Positions 54,074 to 63,761 of a stretch of 64,000 nt of DNA are shown piece by piece. The translations under genes and the position numbers were made by a program. The DNA is from Pseudophaeomoniella oleicola (taxonomy: Eukaryota > Ascomycota > Eurotiomycetes > Phaeomoniellales > Phaeomoniellaceae). The notes under the pieces were generated by a model, which saw only the letters and a program-made list of their open reading frames with translations, was not told the DNA's origin and did no database searches. Numbering within the stretch: the first letter of the stretch is position 1; each line of letters starts with the position of its first letter. Location: positions 62,001 through 126,000 of the forward strand of contig QWDQ01000044.1 in NCBI GenBank assembly GCA_003868215.1, written 5' to 3'.

Positions 54074-54700
54074 ACGTTGAGACTCGGACAGATTAATTTC
54101 ATTATTACCATGGGGTAGCATTTGTTGTGAGGTCTTTTGTGTCAGTGGGATGTTATATCGTTGATTCGGTCGGTTATACACGGGCGCAGAAAAAGATGTC
54201 CTAGGATGGCTTCCACAACTCGACACTTTTTGAATTGGAGGGTTAGGGTTGAGTGCCTACACAGAAAAGCACATGGTGGACTGTCATAATAGAAATGAGC
54301 ATTACTACACCATCTTCTAGACTCTTCCGTTGAGAGTGAGTATTTCTAGTTTCTCGCAAAAGATGAGTGGTCTACATCGGAGACAGATCATTGAATTCAT
54401 CAATATCGATACTTCGATATTGGCTGATCCAGGTGATATATTCCTAAACCTGTCCCAAATACTTGTCGTTATGTACATGTCACACTCCTAAGTGCTCGTA
54501 GAATCTTCTTTTTTTTGTAGCCTTTGCTGCATTACAATGTGGTTAAAGTAAACCTTCGAAAAGCGAAGAAGTGGCACGTTGATAAATATTTCTTTACTAT
54601 TCTTACAGAACTTATCAACACGGTCAACTACACCCACTTCCGATCTGGATTTCTCCACCACGTCACAGCTGTGCTTCCTGTGTCCTCGACGAAAACGGCC
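54074..54700. other. Spacer between peptide gene and ankyrin gene
   Basis: About 0.63 kb. It should hold the peptide gene 3' UTR and the ankyrin gene promoter. A plus-strand frame from the ATG at 54524 runs in frame into the proposed split start codon of the ankyrin gene and could be an N-terminal extension or leader. Confidence 0.4.
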
Positions 54701-56477
54701 ATGTAAGTAGATGACAATGTATGTACTCAATTACTCCTACTCGATCGCTGTATCTAACTTTGTGTCAGGATTGACGTGCCTATACGTCTGCGACGCGCAA
54801 TTGCCGCCAACGATGAAGCACTCGTCAAGCGCATACTCAAGAACAATCCGTCATGCCTGACAAATCCCGACTTTAGTAACAAGAGCAACACTTCACTTCA
54901 CCTTGCTGCTCAATATGGCTTCCTCGAGATCTGCGTGAGGAAGCCTCTTTCCACGTTCATCCCAGATAACTGACTAGAAGTAGGAACATCTGATCGCTCT
55001 CGGTCACGACTCAACAGGTGCCTCTGCGAAAGACCAAGATAAGGACTATTATCTCGACTCTGCATCGTTGGGTGTATCTCACAACACTGATGGGAGGACA
55101 CCACTTCACTTGGCTGCAACCCATTCACACACTGCTGTCGTCAAGTTGCTCGCAGCGCGGTTTCCAGAATGTATCAACCGTCAAGACGCAGAGGGGATGA
55201 CACCTCTGATGCTAGCTGCGAGAGCCCATCCAGATGCCGATTACATTCCTCCTCCGCAAGCTGTAACGAACTCGGACCGTGAGAACGGTGCATCAATACA
55301 AGCCACGGGTGGTGCAGCGGGTCTGATTACGTCGAGGCTCGGTCCTGGCGCTCTTGCGCTATCCGCCTCCAAATCTCCGTCCCAATACGCGCTCAGCGCA
55401 TCCGCTCATTCACAGATTCCTAGCTCCAATGCTGCCACCATAGATCATCTACTCCGGCTTCCTTCAATCAATTCCTCCTGCCCGCCGCTGTTGGAGCTGG
55501 TCTCTGCTCAAGACTCACGTGGCAATACAGCCCTCCATCATGCTTCGGCCGCGGGAAACCTGAAAGCCATCCGTGCCATCGTTGTTGCTGGTGGAAACCC
55601 TTTGGCAAAAAATCGTTCTGGATGGACACCTGAGGCATACAGTGTTTCAGTACAGGCTGAGGTCTACTTCAAGTCTCTCATCAATGAGTGGAAAGAGAGA
55701 ACGGCAGCCGGACAGCACAGAAGAGCGACTGATGCAGATACACAGTGGAGATCTCGGGTAGCTCCAGTCGAGGGATCAAAGAGAGCAGGGTCAACAAGTC
55801 CGGATAAATTCAGACACGGGGCTGAGTCTCTGCTACAAGTGTCGAAGACAAGGCAGCGAGGAGTACAAGGACCAGACGTGGCTCCAGCAGCGTCCAATAC
55901 TAGTCTATCTGGAATGGCCAAGGGTGGCCTTAGGCTTGTCATGCCAGAAGATGACGATGAACCAGATCAATCGGAAAGCGATCGTCTGCGTCATCACAAT
56001 CCCTACCCCACCCTTTCACGCAGTCAGGCCAACAATCGTAAACGGGGTATGACGGATGCCAGTCATAGCAGCAGCACTACCAGTGGAAGTGGCAGCACCG
56101 AACTCAGCAGCGGTAGCAGCAGGAACCAGGATGACTACAACGACAACGACAACGACGACGACGACGACGACGACGCCGTGAGCGAGCAGTTATCCGACGA
56201 ACTCGCCGACACAGACGACGAGACTGAAACGGTGCGCAACAGCATCTATTCACCCGACGAAAACGACACCCCACCTGTCATCCATTCCAGTCCCGGTCGA
56301 ATCGGCGGTACCTCACCCGGCAGACTGGACGTCGGCTATGAGAGTGCAGGAAGAAGGCCTTTGCCTCAGTTCAGAGTCGATCCACGTGGTACGCGACCGG
56401 GGAGATCGCATGGATCGACGCTGAACCAGAGCGATATCAATGTTGTTACCTTGAACTCAAGCGATATGTGGAAGTAG
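54701..56477 (+). CDS. Ankyrin-repeat protein with acidic disordered C-terminus
   Basis: Exons 54701-54702, 54769-54934 and 54984-56477 give 553 aa. The proposed start codon is split: AT before the first intron and G after it, producing MIDVPIRLRRAIAANDEALV, the N-terminus I know for this family of fungal ankyrin proteins. Ankyrin repeats are visible at NTSLHLAAQYGFLEIC, DGRTPLHLAATHSHTAVVKLL, EGMTPLMLAARAH and GNTALHHASAAGNLKAI. A spacer of about 90 residues rich in Ser/Ala separates the last one. From residue 300 onward the protein is disordered: Arg/Gln-rich, then a Ser/Gly run, then a long Asp/Asn-rich stretch encoded by GACGAC repeats (about 56135-56175). It probably acts as a binding scaffold; partners are unknown. 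Confidence 0.82.
56135..56176 (+). repeat. (GAC)n coding trinucleotide repeat
   Basis: A GAC/AAC-based run inside the ankyrin gene, encoding an uninterrupted Asp/Asn tract. Such in-frame triplet runs can vary in length without breaking the frame. Confidence 0.8.
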
Positions 56478-56695
56478 CTAGCTAGTACGTCCTCAGGGTC
56501 TATCTCGTCAGTACGATATGAAAAAAATGAATCTGATGATTGTTCTCCATTGGACAACTTGGACGTATTTCTTTCATCGATTAAGGTCGTGTCTCGTCAC
56601 TCGTATCACCCGCTAAATACCTATGTATGTAAGGACAGAAAACAACCCGCTCACTCACTCACTCCTCGTAGACAGACCACTTTCTTTCCCTCTAC

Positions 56696-57688
56696 TTATC
56701 TCCACGAACTCAAATCCCACCCAACATCCTCGGCTCCAAACCCTTCCTTTTTCTCCCTCACCCACTCCTCAACCTCCTCACACTTTGCCAACCAGATCTC
56801 GCCATCGTCCCTCTTCCGGGCCAAATACTCCACCACTTCTTCGAACACGTGCATTCTCTCTTCGTCCACCAACACCTCGGATTCATTGTCGCCGTCTGTA
56901 GAACGGATCATGAGGAAAGGGTGGAACAGCGGAGCCAAGAATGCACCCGAGGAAATGGTCGAGTCGATTTCGGACATGTAGCGCTGTTTGAGAGTCGGGG
57001 GGGAGAGGAGGGTGGAGGGGTTGGGTTCGTGTTTGAGGGCGCGGAGGCCGGTGAAGGAGGGGAGGTAGTAGTAGGCGTCGACGGTGGGCCATTTGAAGGG
57101 GAGGATTACTATTTGCGAGGGCGGCGAAGGGGGGGTTGTACTCGGATCGGAATTACGGTTCTGGTGGACGACGTCGACGATCCCGGCGTCCGTGGCGGCA
57201 GGACTGAGGTATTTCAATCCATAATCCACGCAAAGCGCCAGTGTACCCTCATTAATAATCCCACCGGGTGGTCTAAACCCTCTATACTTCCTCACCCCTT
57301 CCCCCTCCACCTCCCTGACCTTTTCAAAACTCCTCTTAAAATTCTCCCGCTCGTCTTTACCCTCTAGCTTCGCCCACGCCTCATGCCTCCACGCGTGCCA
57401 CGCGACCTCATGCCCCCGCTGCACCAACCCTTTCAGCGCTTCAGGGTACACATCCACGTTCCAGGCCTCGGTGAAGTACGTGACATGTACATCGTGGGCG
57501 GCGAGGATCGAGAGCATGCGTGGTAAAGCGTGGGTGACGGACGGGTGCGAGCCGATGGGAAGGTGCGGGGGCCAGAGGTTGCGGGTCAAGTCGGCGGCTT
57601 CGCCCATGTTGTCGAGGGTGAGGGAGATGGCGGCGCGGGCGGAGTTGGGCCATTTTGTTGGAATTGGCGTTGATGAAGAGGGCGTCAT
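56696..57688 (-). CDS. Polysaccharide deacetylase-like (NodB/CE4 fold) protein
   Basis: A 330-aa single-exon protein without a signal peptide, so probably cytosolic. The NodB-fold motifs are in order: ISLTLDNMGEAAD (motif 1, Asp26-Asn27), RGHEVAWHAWRHE (motif 2, metal-binding His98 and His102), RGFRPPGG (motif 3), and LFHPFLMIR (motif 5 region, His). In classical chitin or peptidoglycan deacetylases motif 1 ends in two Asp; here the second is Asn, which suggests altered metal binding or a relative of the PuuE/allantoinase-type hydrolases. Length fits the intracellular branch. It converges with the ankyrin gene (218 bp apart). The substrate is unknown; cytosolic chitin or urate-related roles are guesses only. 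Confidence 0.75.
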   Translation of the reverse strand: MTPSSSTPIPTKWPNSARAAISLTLDNMGEAADLTRNLWPPHLPIGSHPSVTHALPRMLSILAAHDVHVTYFTEAWNVDVYPEALKGLVQRGHEVAWHAWRHEAWAKLEGKDERENFKRSFEKVREVEGEGVRKYRGFRPPGGIINEGTLALCVDYGLKYLSPAATDAGIVDVVHQNRNSDPSTTPPSPPSQIVILPFKWPTVDAYYYLPSFTGLRALKHEPNPSTLLSPPTLKQRYMSEIDSTISSGAFLAPLFHPFLMIRSTDGDNESEVLVDEERMHVFEEVVEYLARKRDDGEIWLAKCEEVEEWVREKKEGFGAEDVGWDLSSWR

Positions 57689-58228
57689 GGGTTGCTGAGT
57701 TTTGCGGGGGGAAGGAAGGCGATAGGAGATTTAAGATGGCTACGCAGAAGTCAGAGATGTAATAATGCAATGTGCATGAAATGATATATACGGAAAATGA
57801 AGAGTAAGTAGGATCTAATTTAGAAGGATTGGAAGAGAATTGCTGCTGTTGTTGATTATCACTGTTGATATCATCCCGAATCCCGAAATGCCGGGGTAAA
57901 TCCAATTCAATTGCCGAGGAACAAATGGGGAGTCTGGGGTAAATGGATTGGGAAATTGTGATATCATATAGAGATGCAGCCCTAGATGAAGATGAAGGAG
58001 TCAACACTTGAACAAAGTGGTCTATGAGATCAGGGAACGGCATGTTTTATTCTCTGGCATCAAGAGAGATAGTGATAGGTGTCGAAGAAGCAATAAGTTA
58101 GACTTGTGAATGATGTTCAATTAGGAGAGGTACAAGTTTGGGGGTCATATGTTTACGAAGCTTTACGGCGGCGAAGTCCATCTGATACCTCCCAAAGAAT
58201 CTGTCGTCGTGCAGTCATCTCATCCGAA
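57689..58228. other. Spacer between deacetylase-like and Sas2-like genes
   Basis: About 0.54 kb upstream of the deacetylase-like gene and downstream of the Sas2-like gene, both minus strand. No gene is recognised. Confidence 0.4.
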
Positions 58229-59746
58229 TCAATCGTCACTGCCGTCATCTTCGTCATCGTCATCATCCATTTCGATGTCGTCCGAATCGTCACTCAGCGC
58301 CCATTCACCCAGAAATCCTTCTTCAGACACTGGATCTCTGACATCGACCCCATGTCGCTCTACCCACTCCAAGACCTTCGATCGCTTGACGGCTACATTC
58401 GTGGAAGGTTCTTTGTCTGATTCGGCTGTGCTTGGACGTGTCGCTTCGCCGTTAACTGACGCTTTCTTCCCGCCTTTCTTGACGACGGGGTCGCATATAC
58501 CCATCTCCACTAACGCAACTACAACATCATCTGCCAGCATCCCCGTTCGCTCGGCAATTTCCTTGACTGTTAGGACATCTTTTTTCTTCTTCTTGGCTAC
58601 TTTCTTCTTCCCTCTTTTCCTTGCAGCATTGGATCGTTCTAGTATTCGTCGACCATCGGCATCTCGAGTCTCTCCCAGGAGATACCTGGCAACCCTTTCC
58701 GCCCAGAAACGCGTGTAGCTCTTCCGCCCCATCGTTGATAGTGGCTTCTCAGGGCCCCCTACAACCCCACCTTCCCATTCCCATCCACTGAGTTTGTAGC
58801 TAACGGACATCAGAAGCTTCCCCAGCGATCTATGTTGATACGGTGGGAATATTACGATGCAAGCGAGATTGTTCGAGTCCCACGAGAGCTTTTCTTTGGA
58901 GAAGAAGCCGAGAGTTTGCGGTCCTGTGTGGATCGCTTGAATCCAGTCCTCTGTACTGCCTGATGTGTTTGATGCGTCACCGTATTTCCTCTTCTTAGTA
59001 CCTGTCTTGGTAGACATTGGGCTATTTTGTGCCGATGCATCCGCCACTGATGTCCCTGGTGGGGGAGTGTATGTCAGGACGTAATACAAGAAGCTGCCAA
59101 CGTCAAAGAATACGCTCTTTTGTTCGAGGAAAAGCTTCCCAAACAGACTGAGATTCTGACAATATAGCTTTTCGAGCTCCCCATCTACCTCCCATACAGC
59201 GTAACCTTCGTAGTCGTACACTTTCATCGCAGTTGGTGGAATTCCAGCCGGGTTTCCGTCGCTTGCCACAGAAGACAACGGTATGCCTTTTCGATCTTGT
59301 GGGTTCTGAGCCGGATGTGCGAGTGGACAATGGTGCTTGAGATGCGTGACATAATGCAACGCATTGGGCGTATACGCGAAACATCTCGGACACACATGCA
59401 GTCGTGGACACGAAACATGCCCCCCATTCTTCGAAACCACCTCTCTATCCTCTTCAAGCTTCATCGCGTTATTCGCGGATTTGGCTCCATGCCCCGGCCC
59501 AAAGCGCGGTGTTGCATGTTGCGTCCTGGTAGTGGTAGTTGTCGTCGTCGACGGTTGTTGTTGATGGTGTAATTTCGGATCCGTCCCCAAGACGATGCTG
59601 TCTGGATACGGCGAGAAATACCACGTGTCGAACAGGACGGAGCCGAGAAGCACCTCGTCGACGTTACGCGTGAGAGGCTTGATTGGTTTTCCATGTCGGG
59701 ATATGGGGGATGAAGGAGGAGAGGCGTAAGATGTCGCGGCGGGCAT
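58229..59746 (-). CDS. SAS2: MYST-family histone acetyltransferase, Sas2-like
   Basis: A 505-aa single-exon protein from the ATG at 59746; an in-frame ATG at 59782 would add 12 residues. Sas2 acetylates histone H4 Lys16 at silencing boundaries in yeast as part of the SAS complex. The MYST C2HC zinc finger is seen as HVCPRCFAY with Cys119, Cys122, His135 and Cys140. The catalytic domain has GFFSKEKLSWDSNNLACIVI with catalytic Cys296, the acetyl-CoA loop PPYQHRSLGKLL (303-309) and GGPEKPLS with Glu333. An insertion of about 45 disordered residues (230-275) splits the domain, and a Lys-rich linker plus acidic tail follow. The canonical loop is Q/R-x-x-G-x-G; here it is Q-H-R-S-L-G. No NuA4-type chromodomain is present, which favours Sas2 over Esa1. 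Confidence 0.88.
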   Translation of the reverse strand: MPAATSYASPPSSPISRHGKPIKPLTRNVDEVLLGSVLFDTWYFSPYPDSIVLGTDPKLHHQQQPSTTTTTTTRTQHATPRFGPGHGAKSANNAMKLEEDREVVSKNGGHVSCPRLHVCPRCFAYTPNALHYVTHLKHHCPLAHPAQNPQDRKGIPLSSVASDGNPAGIPPTAMKVYDYEGYAVWEVDGELEKLYCQNLSLFGKLFLEQKSVFFDVGSFLYYVLTYTPPPGTSVADASAQNSPMSTKTGTKKRKYGDASNTSGSTEDWIQAIHTGPQTLGFFSKEKLSWDSNNLACIVIFPPYQHRSLGKLLMSVSYKLSGWEWEGGVVGGPEKPLSTMGRKSYTRFWAERVARYLLGETRDADGRRILERSNAARKRGKKKVAKKKKKDVLTVKEIAERTGMLADDVVVALVEMGICDPVVKKGGKKASVNGEATRPSTAESDKEPSTNVAVKRSKVLEWVERHGVDVRDPVSEEGFLGEWALSDDSDDIEMDDDDDEDDGSDD

Positions 59747-62700
59747 TATGAGAAGTTGTGCATGCTTCTGTCTCAGCAGCACTCCGAGAAATTCATATTG
59801 TAACTGTCATCGTCTTGTAATGTCTAGGTTGTTCTGGATAGCATTAATTGTTGTTGCGCGCGTCGGTGATATCAGCAAGCGGAATCTGTCCCGTCAACTT
59901 AACGTACGATAAGCCCGATAAGCTCGCCCCCTATTGTTTATCTCCTCCTTAGGAACCTCCTTCTGAGCCTGCAATAGATTGTTTCTGATCGGGCAGTATC
60001 AGCTTGATCTGGCTGCTATAATAATTTGATATGTGGATATCTATTGTCGTGCTGTAGACGATAACCAGCGTCCCTAAGACATGTGAAATGCGACAGCGAC
60101 GAGAAGCGTGAATATTTCCAATGCGATCTCGAAGTCGGCAAAAGCATATCGTCGATATCTCTCTATGTACCATGTGATCACTTGAGATAATCGTTCATAT
60201 TCATGTCCTGGCTAGCAATTCAGGTCTAATGTGAGCCTGGCTGGTGGTATCAGGGGAGAAGGAGGTGCGATGGTCTATAGGTCCAGGTGTGCGTCTATTG
60301 CTCCAACTGAGAGTGACAGCGTGCCCCATATGACGGCCTCATTCATTGACGACAGTGTGCGCTGCAGAAAGAAGAAGCTCTATGTATGATCCTCATGGGA
60401 TCAATATCCGGTCTGATCCTAGGCAAACTCCGTCCCAGTGCTCATCCCTGGATTTGGTCCTGGGTAGCGTCATTCAAAATTTGCTAATGCGATGAGGAGG
60501 CCCGAGATTCATAGTAGACCTATGCGAATGTTAGCCAGGGGGAATGACAGAGGATCGACCTTATTCTGAGCTAGAAGCTGTACCACGTACTACGTAGTAG
60601 CTGTCGCCTGCAGTACATAAGATACGTTCCTGGAAAGGTGTGCACGGTAATGCAAATCAATAAAAAGAGCTGGAGATCCATGGGAAAACTAATTGGAGCA
60701 GCCCATTCACAGCCTCATCATTTTGATACGCGACACGTTTCTGACAGAATACTGCAGGAATATGAGACGTCACATTCATTTCCGGAGGCTCTAGGGACTG
60801 CTCTTATATGTGGTCAAGGAAACCGGTTGCAATGAACTGCTGTCATGCCTACTTCGGACTCTACACCCTCCGAAAAGCCTCGTAATTTGCAGGTCCGTCG
60901 TCGATTTTGTCAGGAATAACGGCAGAGGTCTGACCAAAACGTTCAAGCCTGAGCAGAAGAACGGCAGGAGGACCGGCTGGTGGACCTGGAGTATGCTATT
61001 GGCTCGCCTAATGAGCGCGTCGACGACAGATACTGGTGTGCCTGGAGGTACATACAATATAACGCGAAGGTCTAGATGCATGAATTGACGGCTTACTGGT
61101 GATTAAAAGGCGGCTTATGTACATTGTATTATCGCTGAGTGTGCGGGTGGAAGACCGTTGACATCCATAAGCGCCTGATTTGCCGCATGTCCTTTAGGAG
61201 CCGCGTCAGGTAGAATGTCCCAAGATAGGAGAAGCTGCATTGCATAGATAATGCATATTGCATCTGGCGAGCTGGTTGAACAGCCAGCAGTAGGTCACGG
61301 TTACCACGAAGCAATACCCAAGCTTGTTATAAGTCGCATGCTCTCTGCCATGCAGCATACTTGCAGATCACTCGCATACAACACCAGCTATTTTCTCAAT
61401 AAACCATGTAGGAGTATGTCGCGCCATGGCAGAGTTTCGCTACATGAACTATTGAGTACTCGCTTCATCATAAAACTCGCGTTTTGCCAACGCGTATGCT
61501 GAGCAAGCTACCATCACGGCGAATGATTTCCGGCGCGCTATGTATTGCGAGGTGGACAGGAGATTGATAGCGTGGTCCGACGACGCGGTATGAACCATCT
61601 AGCTTCGTTGCCCCTCCATCTCGTTCGGTGAAGGCAAGATGGGGGAAAGGAAAGATCCAGGGCCAGGATCACCAGGATACTACTACATAGTACATAGGTA
61701 GTACTACGTAGTACAATCATCAGTGGATTCCTAGAACAATGGTTGGCACTGTTCTTCTCTAGTTGATAGCGAAGTAGCTAACGTTCGGTGACCCGCACGA
61801 GGACGGATTTTCTGTTGGGGCTTCGAGGCTTTTGGCTCTTTTGGTGCCTTGTCGCTTTTCATGCGCGTTTAAAGGGACGCGGGAAGCACAGTCCCTTCTT
61901 CCCTTCTTTTTCCCCGAGATGTCACTATCAGCCCTTCCCCCAATTGGAAGTTGTACTGCTCGAAGACGCGTTGAACTAACGGTTTCTTGGTGGATCAATA
62001 GTCAGACGAGCGTAGCGAGATAGGCTGTGCACGGATGGGCAAGAAAAGAAAAGAGAAGAGAAGAGAAGAGAAGACAGTATTGTAAGGCACGTATCATCAG
62101 TATGAATCAGTATGAGTAAGGTGTAGGATCAACCTATGGTGGTAAACGCTGTAGATCAGGTAGACAGACAGCTAGTCGAGCAGGACGGCAAGACAAACCC
62201 AGTTGACTGGAGGTAGAATCATTGTTGTTTACCTACTACTCTGTCGATTCGTGTGCCGCGTGTTATTATTGTTGTTGTTGATGTTGTCGTGAGAGGAAAG
62301 TGATAATAAGAGATTTCTCTGTTTACAAATCATCATCACCAGCCTCTGACCGATCTCTACGGAGCACGTAGTAATTAGCAGGTAGAGTCAATTACGTGAC
62401 CTTTTTTCTTTTTTCTTTTCTCTTTTCTCTTTTAACTACAACAATACATGATACAGGTACAAGTACAAGTGTAAGCACAAGTACTTACAGTTACTGTATG
62501 TTAGGTCAATATTCAATATCGGGATAGGCTTCAGTTCCATTTCGGATCCCAGCTAATATCTCATCACCCGCATAAGCTGCAGTCTACCGTTCCAGGTCGA
62601 TCCTCTTCCGGCCCACCTCGCCACCTCACTCGTATCAACTCAGTCAAATCCAAGCAAATTCCAACTCGCCAGTCGCCTCGCTCGGTCGTGGGGACGGCCT

Positions 62701-63761
62701 GAATCAACGATCTGCAACTACGCATAGCTTCCCATAGTCCTGGAGTCTAACCAACCTTCGGGGAAAGACATCTGCTATACCACTTGAGCACTACCTACCC
62801 AGGTACCTTACTACGATAGGTACGCTACATTAGTACTGTACTGTACACGGTAAAAGACGACAGCCATTGACCTTGAGCAGTAAAGTGGAAGTGGGTAAGC
62901 AGACTCTTTCCTGCAGAACCATCACGTCTTTCTTTCCTTCTTGTCTCGGTCTAATGTATGTACGATTCAGATGAAGAACCAGATGAAGACGGCAGTTGCG
63001 TTTCTGTACGCTCTTGCTTAAGGTCACCGCAATTCCTCGCGACTCTGGTGAGGTCTCTCCATCCACGACTTCTCTTTCCTTCACCATCTCACCCGTCAAC
63101 CTTATCGTCCCCCAAAGTACCGGACGCAGGACTGTCTCGATCCTATTCGAACTCCGTCTACCTTTCTAATACATTCGTTTGCATACTTGTATCTCATTTG
63201 AGACACCTTGACCCTTTACCCATTCACCATTTTCTCTTCGCTGCCAAATCTTTGGACTCAGACCGTCGAATTACTCTCACTGTCTCCCTCGTTGTTCATT
63301 CAATCATTCACGGTTCACGGAGCAAACACTCGAAGTGGAGGATCTACCACACTTCCCCAGCCTCTATCGGACCATTGCATATACCCGAAGATTCTCGCCT
63401 GGTTGCACGGGCCAATATTCGACCTCATCATTGAAGTGACAGGTCATCTCACTTTATCTGTGACATCTGTTTGTGTCACCATCCTGACGTACGCTTGGAC
63501 TGGGAATTCCAACGCACACATACCAGCACCTACAGTTCTCGGGGTTTGTTCTTCTTCTGAACATCGAAGTCGACAATATACTCTGTCCCTAACTTCACCT
63601 TTATCGTCATAGAAGACCACACCAGAAGTTGGCCCAGCCACCATCTCTTCCTGTACCTACTGGCGACGCCTGTGCTTCCCAGGCTCAGACGTTAAATCCG
63701 GCTACTTCTATCTAACATAACACCCCTGATCTCTTTCCCGCTATCACCAATCATAACGATC
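59747..63761. other. Four-kb region without a recognised gene
   Basis: The longest gene-free stretch of the window. It holds TACTACGTAGTA palindromes at 60588-60599 and 61702-61713, a purine-rich (AAGAG)n run at about 62041-62074, a T/C-rich run at 62401-62434, a GTACAA-type run near 62455-62490, and dense TACCTA motifs near 62790-62830. From about 62930 on it is pyrimidine-rich, a probable long 5' leader of the gene at 63762. Open frames of 60-160 codons are low complexity and have no recognisable motifs. A noncoding RNA gene cannot be excluded. Confidence 0.45.
61702..61713. repeat. TACTACGTAGTA palindrome (one of three)
   Basis: A perfect 12-bp palindrome, also at 42648-42659 and 60588-60599. 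All three lie in spacers. Near variants occur around 46556, 51188 and 23211. Confidence 0.7.

Noticed and set aside
60791-61081. 96-codon minus-strand frame in the 4-kb gap
   Set aside because: Short, no motif and no supporting splice partners.
62732-62795. tRNA-like minus-strand sequence (GCTCAAGTGGTATAGC and GGTTAGACTCC)
   Set aside because: It has A-box and B-box resemblance and a partly paired acceptor stem, but the anticodon stem does not pair. tRNAscan-SE would decide; a low or absent score would confirm the rejection.
62958-63434. 158-codon plus-strand frame before the last gene
   Set aside because: Ser/Pro/Leu-rich translation of pyrimidine-rich leader DNA with no domain.
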